Shown here piece after piece: positions 6,242 through 12,136 of a stretch of 13,280 nt of DNA (positions are counted from its first letter, which is position 1; each line of letters opens with the position of its first letter). A model generated the notes under the pieces. It was not told the origin of the DNA. It made no database searches and saw only the letters and a program-made list of their open reading frames with translations. The stretch covers positions 1-13,280 of the forward strand of contig JAEEOX010000125.1 of NCBI GenBank assembly GCA_016284485.1, written 5' to 3'. Position numbers and translations under genes: made by a program. This DNA comes from Bacillota bacterium (GTDB lineage: Bacteria; Bacillota; Clostridia; Peptostreptococcales; Anaerovoracaceae).

Positions 6242-6859
6242 CTATTCTCTGGCGTCCAGCACGGCCATGTAGTCCTGAATGACTTTGACGCACTCCTCGA
6301 TGGAGAGCTTACCGGTGTTCAGACATAGGTCATAGTTTCTGGAATCCAGCCAGTCACGGTCTGTGTAGTATTTGTGGTAAGCCGCCCTTTCGCGGTTGAC
6401 GGACTCGATCTTCTGCATGGCTTCCGCTGCAGATATGCCGTCATAGCCCATGGCGAAATTTACCAGGTGTTCATAGTCTGCGTGAAGGAAAACGCTGATG
6501 ACGTCTTCCCTGTCCTTAAGCACGTGGTTGGCGCACCTCCCCAGGATCACGCAGCTCTCGTCCTTGTCGGCGATGCTTCTTATGACGTCGGCAGTCATGT
6601 TGAAAATGTTGCTCTTTGACAGGTAGTCTCTGCTGGAGGGAGAAGCTATGTCTCTGGAAACATATTTTTTGAAAAAGCCTTCGTCGTACTTTTCGTCGGC
6701 GTCGGAGACGATGGACATGTTCACGCCGTGCTCCAGGGATACCAGCTGCAAAAGCTCCTTGTCATAGTAGTGTATCCCCAGCTCCTTGGACAGTGTCCTG
6801 GCCAGGAGCCTTCCGCCTGAACCGTACATTCTGGCTATGGTGATTATGTGTTTTGCCAT
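6242..6859 (-). CDS. cytidylate kinase-like family protein
   Basis: Protein of 205 residues matching the cytidylate kinase-like family of P-loop enzymes. The N-terminus ITIARMYGSGGRLLARTLSKELGIHYYDKELL has the family's GSGG glycine loop (13-16) in place of a classic GxxGxGK(S/T) Walker A. Further family features are an Arg-rich segment (CVILGRCANHVL), the acidic FLHADYEHL, and VNRERAAYHKYYTDRDW, followed by the nucleotide-site-like NYDLCLNTGKLSIEECV. True CMP kinases are usually near 220 residues with another gene context, so the substrate should not be assumed to be CMP. It follows livF by 22 bases with its own AGGAGG site, so it is the sixth gene of the liv operon. Its link to amino acid uptake is unexplained. 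Confidence 0.85.
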   Translation of the reverse strand: MAKHIITIARMYGSGGRLLARTLSKELGIHYYDKELLQLVSLEHGVNMSIVSDADEKYDEGFFKKYVSRDIASPSSRDYLSKSNIFNMTADVIRSIADKDESCVILGRCANHVLKDREDVISVFLHADYEHLVNFAMGYDGISAAEAMQKIESVNRERAAYHKYYTDRDWLDSRNYDLCLNTGKLSIEECVKVIQDYMAVLDARE

Positions 6860-6881
6860 TCTTTCCTTCCTCCTATTCTCC

Positions 6882-7592
6882 CTACTCTCCCAGGTATGCG
6901 CTTCTCACCTTGTCGTTCTCGAGAAGCTCTTTGGCGGAACCTGAGATGGTGACCTTGCCGGTCTCCAGCACGTAGGCCCGGTCCGCTATGTCCAGAGCCA
7001 TCTGTGCATTCTGTTCCACCAGAAGTATGGTGGTCCCCGCCTCGTGGAGAGACTTGATGATCTCGAAGATCTGCTCCACCAGTATGGGCGCCAGACCCAT
7101 GGACGGCTCGTCCATCATGAGGAGCTTCGGGTCGCTCATGAGAGCCCTTCCCATGGCAAGCATCTGCTGCTCGCCTCCTGAAAGGGTCCCCGCCACCTGC
7201 CTGTACCTTTCCTTGAGCCTGGGAAACTGCTCGTAGACCCTGTCCATGCGTCCGCGCAGGTCAGAGTTCTTCTCAGTGAAAGCACCCATCTCCAGGTTTT
7301 CCTGCACCGTCATCTGGAGGAAAACACGTCTGCCCTCAGGCACCTGGGAAAGTCCCTTTTCCACCAGTTTGTGGGCCGGTGTCCTGGTTATGTCCTCGCC
7401 CAGGAAGGTGATGGAACCGGTCTTGGGGCGGAGCAGCCCGGATATGGTGTTGAGGGTGGTGGACTTGCCGGCTCCGTTGGCGCCGATCAGCGTCACTATC
7501 TCTCCCTCATTTACTTCGAAGGATACGCCCTTGATGGCGTGGATGGCGCCGTAATAGACGTTGATGTCATCGACTTTCAGTAGCTGTCCCAT
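6882..7592 (-). CDS. livF: branched-chain amino acid ABC transporter ATP-binding protein LivF
   Basis: One of the two ATPases that power the importer at the inner face of the membrane; 236 residues, the normal LivF size. Walker A is GANGAGKST (37-45). The signature LSGGEQQ is at 137-143, Walker B ends in MMDEP (159-163), and the switch His seen in many ABC proteins is replaced by Gln in LLVEQN, as is usual for LivF. QVPEGRRVF (83-91) is a hallmark of this subunit. The ATG shares one base with the livG stop codon (TAATG), so the two ATPases are translationally coupled, which fits their assembly as a heterodimer. Confidence 0.96.
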   Translation of the reverse strand: MGQLLKVDDINVYYGAIHAIKGVSFEVNEGEIVTLIGANGAGKSTTLNTISGLLRPKTGSITFLGEDITRTPAHKLVEKGLSQVPEGRRVFLQMTVQENLEMGAFTEKNSDLRGRMDRVYEQFPRLKERYRQVAGTLSGGEQQMLAMGRALMSDPKLLMMDEPSMGLAPILVEQIFEIIKSLHEAGTTILLVEQNAQMALDIADRAYVLETGKVTISGSAKELLENDKVRSAYLGE

Positions 7593-8512
7593 TACTTCGC
7601 CTCCTTTTTCTTGCCCAGATATGCTTCGATTACCGCAGGATTGGACTGAATCTCCTTGGGGGTGCCCTTGGCGATGACTCGGCCGAAGTTGAGAACGGCT
7701 ATGTCCTCGCAGACGTTCATCACAAGGCTCATGTCGTGCTCGATCAGGATGATGGCGATCCTGAATGTGTCTCTGATCTTCCTGATATTGTTCATGAGCT
7801 CCGCAGTCTCAGAGGGGTTCATGCCCGCCGCCGGCTCATCCAGAAGGAGGAGCTTGGGCTCCGTGGCCAGAGCTCTCACGATCTCCAGCCTTCTCTGGGC
7901 TCCGTAGGGAAGTGATCCCGCCCTGTAGTTTGCCATGTCCTGCATGTCGAAGATGGACAGAAGCTGAAGGGCCTTTTCGTGGGCTTCCTTCTCCTGCCTC
8001 CTGTACTTCGGGCCGTGGATCAGGCCTGACAGGAGTCCGTAATTGATCTCCCTGTGCATGGCGGCCTTAACGTTCTCTTCCACCGTCAGTTTGTCGAAGA
8101 GCCTTATGTTCTGGAAGGTCCTCGCCACACCCAGCTCACTCATCTTGGTGGTGTTCAGTCCTCTGGTGTCCTGTCCGTCGAAGAAGAATGTCCCTCTGGT
8201 GGGCTGGTACACCTTGGTCAGCAGGTTGAATATGGTGGTCTTGCCTGCGCCGTTGGGACCGATGATCCCTGCGATCTCGGTGGGCCCCACGGTTATGGTG
8301 AATTCATCCACCGCAGTCAGTCCGCCGAAGTCAATGCCCACTCCTCTTGTCTCAAGAATAGGCGCGGTCTCTTTCTCCCTTTCCGGGAGCACCGCGTAAT
8401 CTATGGAAGGTTTGGACTCGTCATAGTTTTCGTAGGTATCGTAGATGGGTCCCTGGACCAGGTCCTCTCTGTACCTTTTTTTGTTGGGGTTAAACTTGAA
8501 TTTGAACTTCAT
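7592..8512 (-). CDS. livG: branched-chain amino acid ABC transporter ATP-binding protein LivG, with N-terminal extension
   Basis: Second ATPase of the importer; 306 residues instead of the usual roughly 250-260. The ABC domain starts near residue 52 (ILETRGVGIDFGGL). It has Walker A GPNGAGKTT (85-93), the LivG-type signature LPYGAQRRLEI, and Walker B LLLLDEPAAGMNP, then LIEHDM with the switch His. The first 50 residues are extra: a basic, aromatic start (MKFKFKFNPNKKRYRED) and a polar Tyr/Glu/Asp-rich part with no recognisable domain. The extension is well supported, since AAGGAGGTG lies seven bases before this ATG and no Met occurs before the ABC domain. The ATG overlaps the livM stop by one base. 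Confidence 0.95.
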   Translation of the reverse strand: MKFKFKFNPNKKRYREDLVQGPIYDTYENYDESKPSIDYAVLPEREKETAPILETRGVGIDFGGLTAVDEFTITVGPTEIAGIIGPNGAGKTTIFNLLTKVYQPTRGTFFFDGQDTRGLNTTKMSELGVARTFQNIRLFDKLTVEENVKAAMHREINYGLLSGLIHGPKYRRQEKEAHEKALQLLSIFDMQDMANYRAGSLPYGAQRRLEIVRALATEPKLLLLDEPAAGMNPSETAELMNNIRKIRDTFRIAIILIEHDMSLVMNVCEDIAVLNFGRVIAKGTPKEIQSNPAVIEAYLGKKKEAK

Positions 8513-9597
8513 CAGTCCGCACCTCCTTCCGCCGGCGCGGCGTCAGGTTTTTTGCGCCTGAGGTATTTCTCAGCAAAAGCTGATACCCTGGACCTGATGG
8601 CCGGATTGTAGGTGGCGATCATTACCACTATGAGGACCACCGCGTACACCAGCATCCTGTAGTCCGCGAACTGCCGGAGGGCTTCCGGAAGCACGGTGAG
8701 GACGATGGCTGCTATCATGGATCCCCAGATGTTGCCCAGACCTCCCAGCACCACGAATACCAGGATCAGTATGGAGGTGTTGAAGTTGAACTTTATGGGA
8801 AGCAGGGTGGAATAGTTCAGTCCGAAGAGCACGCCGCCCATGCCTGCCAGCGCGGAGGAGACCGTGAAGGCCATGAGCTTGTTCTTCATGACGTTGAGGC
8901 CGATGGACTCTGAAGCGATGCGGTTATCGCGGCAGGCCATGATGGCCCTTCCCTGTCTGGAGTTCAAAATATTCTGTACCACGAACAGCGTCACCATCAC
9001 CAGGATGAAGCCGTAGAAGAAGGTGGAGATCCTGTCCACCTGGGTGGCTCCCATGGGGCCGTTCAGAAGCATCCTGCCCTCCGCCGAAAGCCCGTAATCG
9101 GACTTGGTGGAGATGTGAAAGCCGTTCTCGTCGATGCCCGCATAGACGATGTTCATTATGTTCTTGATGATCTCGCCGAAGGCCAGGGTAACTATGGCCA
9201 GGTAGTCGCCTCTTAAGCGAAGCACCGGGATGCCGATGAGGAACCCTGCCACTCCTGCGGCCAGAGCGCCTGCGATCACCGCTGCAAAAAACCTTACAGG
9301 GTCAGCCGCTCCCATGGTCCCCATGATTCCGGACACCACTATTCCGGTGTAGGCGCCAACTGACATGAATCCTGCATGTCCGAGGGAAAGTTCTCCCGAA
9401 ATACCTACCACCAGGTTAAGGGATACGGCCATAATGACGTAGGCGCAGATGGGGACCAGCTGTCCCTGAAGGGAGCTGGATACCATGCCCAGACTTCTCA
9501 GCACGCTTATGACGGCGAAGCCCAGTATGGCGATGCCGTAGGATATTATCTCGTTTTTCCTGTAGGGTGAGAGTCCCTTTGATGTGATCTTCTTCAT
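8512..9597 (-). CDS. livM: branched-chain amino acid ABC transporter permease LivM
   Basis: Membrane permease, one half of the translocation pore, about 361 residues with many hydrophobic segments. Recognisable LivM features are the stretch LNLVVGISGELSLGHAGFMSVGAYTG, then LRGDYLAIVTLAFGEIIKN, and near the C-terminus FVVLGGLGNIWGSMIAA, the cytoplasmic EAA-like loop that contacts the ATPases. I prefer the ATG at 9597 because AGGTG lies six bases upstream. A GTG at 9606, immediately after the livH stop, would add only three residues. The long, polar N-terminus before the first span is common in this family. It sits between livH and livG with essentially no spacing. Confidence 0.94.
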   Translation of the reverse strand: MKKITSKGLSPYRKNEIISYGIAILGFAVISVLRSLGMVSSSLQGQLVPICAYVIMAVSLNLVVGISGELSLGHAGFMSVGAYTGIVVSGIMGTMGAADPVRFFAAVIAGALAAGVAGFLIGIPVLRLRGDYLAIVTLAFGEIIKNIMNIVYAGIDENGFHISTKSDYGLSAEGRMLLNGPMGATQVDRISTFFYGFILVMVTLFVVQNILNSRQGRAIMACRDNRIASESIGLNVMKNKLMAFTVSSALAGMGGVLFGLNYSTLLPIKFNFNTSILILVFVVLGGLGNIWGSMIAAIVLTVLPEALRQFADYRMLVYAVVLIVVMIATYNPAIRSRVSAFAEKYLRRKKPDAAPAEGGAD

Positions 9598-9606
9598 GAC
9601 CCTCAC

Positions 9607-10494
9607 CTACACTTTCTCTGTTATCTTCTTCCCGAGGAGGCCGGTGGGCTTCACGAGAAGCACTATGATGAGCACGCCGAACACGATGGTATCCGAAAGC
9701 TCTGTGGATATGTAGGCTCTGCCGAACACCTCGATGACTCCGATGAGGATGCCGCCCAGCATGGCGCCGGGAATGGACCCGATCCCGCCGAACACTGCGG
9801 CGGTGAAAGCCTTGATGCCGGGCATTGCGCCTGTGGTAGGCATCAGCGCCGGGTAGGCGGAGCAGAGAAGCACTCCCGCCACAGCAGCCAGAGCTGAGCC
9901 TATGGCAAAGGTCATGGAGATTGTGGAGTTCACGTTTATGCCCATGAGCCTCGCCGCACCGTTATCTTCGGATACGGCTCTCATGGCCTTGCCCATCTTG
10001 GTCCTGGTGGTGAACATAGTCATGAGGATCATGATCAGTATGGCGATCAGGAGGGTGAAGACAGCCTCCCAGGTCACCGTCAGTCCGCCGTCGAACAGCC
10101 TGATGCTGCTGCCCATTCCGCTGAACACCGAGGTGAACACCTTGGGTGCGCTGCCCCAGATCAGGAGCGCTGCGTTCTGCAGGAAGTATGACACGCCTAT
10201 GGCCGTGATGAGCACGGCAAGAGAGCCTGTGCCCCTCAGCGGTCTGTAGGCCAGACCCTCTATGATGATACCCAGTGCGGTGCATACTGCCATGGCCAGC
10301 ACGACAGATACCCAGGCCGGAAGACCCAGGTATGAAGTGCCGCAAAAGGATATGTAGGCGCCGACCATGATCACGTCACCATGGGCGAAGTTCAACATCT
10401 TGGAGATGCCGTACACCATTGTATAGCCCAGCGCTATGATAGCGTACACGCTTCCCAGCGACAGGCCGTTGATCAGATTCGTGAGAAAGATCAT
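9607..10494 (-). CDS. livH: branched-chain amino acid ABC transporter permease LivH
   Basis: Membrane permease of 295 residues forming the pore with LivM. Hallmarks are the N-terminus INGLSLGSVYAIIALGYTMVYGI, then MLNFAHGDVIMVGAYI, the cytoplasmic segment TKMGKAMRAVSEDNGAARLMGI, and AFTAAVFGGIGSIPGAMLGG, the loop that engages the ATPases. The ribosome-binding site is weak (AAAGGG, six bases before the ATG). That may lower its output relative to the abundant binding protein. It follows livJ after an 89-base gap containing a strong hairpin. Confidence 0.96.
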   Translation of the reverse strand: MIFLTNLINGLSLGSVYAIIALGYTMVYGISKMLNFAHGDVIMVGAYISFCGTSYLGLPAWVSVVLAMAVCTALGIIIEGLAYRPLRGTGSLAVLITAIGVSYFLQNAALLIWGSAPKVFTSVFSGMGSSIRLFDGGLTVTWEAVFTLLIAILIMILMTMFTTRTKMGKAMRAVSEDNGAARLMGINVNSTISMTFAIGSALAAVAGVLLCSAYPALMPTTGAMPGIKAFTAAVFGGIGSIPGAMLGGILIGVIEVFGRAYISTELSDTIVFGVLIIVLLVKPTGLLGKKITEKV

Positions 10495-10515
10495 TTTAAA
10501 CCCTTTAAGCAGTCA

Positions 10516-10544
10516 GGGTATGCCGGCTCACGGCCGGCATACCT
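10516..10544 (-). repeat. strong intercistronic hairpin between livJ and livH
   Basis: A perfect 10-bp inverted repeat, GTATGCCGGC and GCCGGCATAC (10518-10527 and 10533-10542), surrounds a 5-base loop, and flanking bases extend it by one to two pairs. No T-run follows on either strand, so it does not look like a terminator. Hairpins at this place, just after a binding-protein gene, often protect the upstream mRNA from 3' decay, so that more binding protein than permease is made. That role is inferred here. Confidence 0.75.
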
Positions 10545-10583
10545 CTTCAAATCAACTATTAACTGTATGTTTTGCCCTGCGGC

Positions 10584-11768
10584 TTATCTGTCCTGATACT
10601 GTCCGTCCTTGATCACGACGACTACGGGATCTTTGGATACGGTACCGTCTGTGGACCATGTCATACCCTCGCCGGTAACTCCGTCATAGGAGAATCCTCC
10701 GGTGATGGCGGCGACCATTGCGTCGCAGATCTCTTCGTTGGACATGTCTGTGGTGCATCCTGCGGCCTTGAAGGTCTCATAGATGACGTACATGGTGTCG
10801 TATCCGTCAGCAGCGAACTGGTTGGGAAGTTCACCGTAAGCATCCTGATACTTCTTTACGAATTCAGCGACCTTGGCGTCGTCCGACCACGGGTTGAAGG
10901 GGGTCATGAGCATTACTCCCTCAGCAAGAGACGTGTCGAATCCTTCCATGTCCAGAATTCCGTCTAATCCGTCAAGTCCGAAGAATGTGGGTTCATATCC
11001 CATGTCTGCAGCCTGTTTCAGGATGACTGAAGCCGGTGTGTAGTAGATGGGAAGAAGTACTACGTCTGCTCCTGCGGACTTGCAGGCGGTGAGCTGCGCG
11101 CTGTAATCGGCGTTGGTATCATCGGGATATGTTGCAGCCTCTACCAGTTCCTTGCCATTGGCCTCCATCTCAGCCTTGAAGGCGTTGAAGATGCCTGTGG
11201 AATAGGGATCAGAGTTGTTGTAGATGGCAGCTACCTTTGCATCCGGATAAAGCTCCAGGATCGTATTTGCTGCTGTCTTGCCCTGATTGGGGTCTGTGAA
11301 GCAGACCTGGAATACGTTGTCCTTGCCGTTTGTTACATCTGATGATGAAGCGGAGGGTGTGATCTCGAATACTCTGTCTTCGAAGGTCTCGCCGGCCACT
11401 GCCACGCAGGATCCTGTCGTTACAGAGCCCAGCACTACCTGTACGCCCCAATCCTGTAACACGTGATATGCGTTGACAGCCTTCTCTCCGTCAGCCTCAT
11501 CGTCCTCCATCCTGAACTCGATCCTGAATTCAGTTTCGGAAGCGTTGATCTCTTCGGCAGCGATCATTGCACCCTGTTTGACAGCATTCCCGTAAAACGA
11601 TGCGCCACCGGTGAGCGGGCCTGTGGCTCCTACGTAGAGAACTGCTTCAGCTGATTCCGAGCCGCTATCTGAGCTGCCACCGGATGAGCCGCCGCACGCG
11701 GCCATGGCGAATACCATAACCAGTGACAGCATTACTACAGCAAACTTCTTCATAAATTCCTTCTTCAT
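10584..11768 (-). CDS. livJ: branched-chain amino acid ABC transporter substrate-binding lipoprotein
   Basis: Extracellular ligand-binding protein of 394 residues that delivers the amino acid to LivHM. A lipoprotein signal (basic MKKEFMKKF, hydrophobic core, then lipobox AMAAC with Cys near residue 22) is followed by a Ser/Gly-rich tether. The mature protein has the Peripla_BP_6 pattern: LYVGATGPLTGGASFYG, GAMIAAEEIN, VLGSVTTGSCVAVAG, TPSASSSDVT, and later DPYSTG and FGLDGLDG at the ligand cleft. I place the start at the ATG 11768-11766, seven bases after GGAGGG; a GTG at 11798 lies too close to the terminator U-run to be likely. The ligand is inferred to be Leu/Ile/Val from the family and from the Ile/Leu/Val-rich leader, but related proteins bind other amino acids. 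Confidence 0.94.
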   Translation of the reverse strand: MKKEFMKKFAVVMLSLVMVFAMAACGGSSGGSSDSGSESAEAVLYVGATGPLTGGASFYGNAVKQGAMIAAEEINASETEFRIEFRMEDDEADGEKAVNAYHVLQDWGVQVVLGSVTTGSCVAVAGETFEDRVFEITPSASSSDVTNGKDNVFQVCFTDPNQGKTAANTILELYPDAKVAAIYNNSDPYSTGIFNAFKAEMEANGKELVEAATYPDDTNADYSAQLTACKSAGADVVLLPIYYTPASVILKQAADMGYEPTFFGLDGLDGILDMEGFDTSLAEGVMLMTPFNPWSDDAKVAEFVKKYQDAYGELPNQFAADGYDTMYVIYETFKAAGCTTDMSNEEICDAMVAAITGGFSYDGVTGEGMTWSTDGTVSKDPVVVVIKDGQYQDR

Positions 11769-11806
11769 TTCTTTTCCCTCCGCAAAATTGCCTTTCACTT
11801 CTGATT

Positions 11807-11836
11807 AAAAAAACCTGCAGTCTATACTGCAGGCTT
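11807..11836 (-). terminator. intrinsic terminator in the liv leader (attenuator terminator)
   Basis: CCTGCAGT (11833-11826) and ACTGCAGG (11821-11814) form a perfect 8-bp stem with the loop ATAG. AAG and the first Ts extend the stem, and seven Ts follow (11813-11807). It lies 38 bases before the livJ ATG, after the promoter and leader ORF, so it would stop transcription before livJ unless its 5' arm is captured by another pairing. Confidence 0.85.
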
Positions 11837-11947
11837 CAGTTCACCAAATAAGGATATTGTGACACCTTCTAGCTCCGCAGCAAATTATCACTATTCTCGC
11901 CCAGTACTACGACCGGGAGAATAATGCTGATAATTACAAGTACTGCG
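11807..11947 (-). promoter_or_regulatory. predicted leader-peptide attenuator of the liv operon
   Basis: Three competing pairings can be drawn. Region 1, CGCAGTA (11947-11941), pairs with region 2, TGCTGCG (11882-11876). That helix continues with AATTATC (11935-11929) and GATAATT (11889-11883), and encloses a further hairpin (TATTCTC 11923-11917 with GAGAATA 11898-11892). Region 2, TGCTGCGG (11882-11875), can instead pair over 8 positions, two of them G-U, with region 3, CTGCAGTA (11832-11825). Region 3 is also the 5' arm of the terminator. Region 1 lies in leader codons 8-10 and region 2 in codons 30-32. A ribosome stalled in the Ile/Leu/Val block would therefore free region 2 and prevent termination, while one reaching the stop codon would cover region 2 and permit it. 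Confidence 0.65.
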
Positions 11948-11970
11948 ATTGCCAGGATCATCATGTTCAC
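11869..11970 (-). CDS. Ile/Leu/Val-rich leader peptide of the liv operon
   Basis: Open frame of 33 codons, starting at GTG (11970-11968) seven bases after AAGGAGG, with alternative ATGs at codons 3 and 4, and ending in TAG at 11871-11869. It contains six Ile, six Leu and five Val. Residues 5-23 hold 15 branched-chain residues of 19, including IISIILPVVVL. The tail is polar (GENSDNLLRS). The composition and layout resemble the E. coli ilv leader peptide, which has a Val/Ile run, then Pro, then a short polar tail. It starts about 25 bases after the predicted transcription start and is followed by an intrinsic terminator ahead of livJ, as in amino acid attenuators. The alternative is a functional one-span membrane micro-protein, which such a composition would also fit. 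Confidence 0.7.
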   Translation of the reverse strand: MNMMILAIAVLVIISIILPVVVLGENSDNLLRS

Positions 11971-12001
11971 AATAGTTCCTCCTTTTTCTTAAGATGTTCC
12001 T

Positions 12002-12030
12002 ATACTATCACCGCGATTACAGGTTGTCAA
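12002..12030 (-). promoter_or_regulatory. sigma-A type promoter of the liv operon
   Basis: TTGACA (12030-12025, a perfect -35) and TAGTAT (12007-12002, 4 of 6 to the -10 consensus) are separated by 17 bases. The transcript would start near 11995, ahead of the leader ORF. An AT-rich stretch with A6 tracts lies directly upstream (to about 12090), a plausible UP element. A perfect -35 with a strong ribosome-binding site points to high basal expression, held back downstream by the terminator. Confidence 0.75.
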
Positions 12031-12104
12031 CAAGTTTTTTGTGGAAAATAACGAATTTTTTAATATTTTTTGTGTGTTTTAAATAAAAAACATTCTGACC
12101 ATAA

Positions 12105-12130
12105 CAAAACCGGCGCCCTGAAGCGCCGGC
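12105..12130 (-). terminator. intrinsic terminator after ligA
   Basis: CCGGCGC (minus strand, 12129-12123) and GCGCCGG (12116-12110) form a perfect 7-bp GC stem around a six-base loop, followed by TTTTG. It begins seven bases after the ligA stop codon and separates ligA from the liv control region. Confidence 0.85.
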
Positions 12131-12136
12131 TCACAT

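Noticed and set aside
5820..6272. Plus-strand ORFs across the repeat region (repeated RRNGHDP or FFAPERTRS motifs)
   Set aside because: Repeats with a period divisible by three stay open in several frames on both strands. The motifs arise from the repeat itself, with no coding signal beyond it.
11807..11995. T-box riboswitch upstream of livJ
   Set aside because: No T-box sequence (AGGGTGGNACCGCG-like) or specifier stem is visible, and the leader is too short. The peptide-based mechanism fits better.
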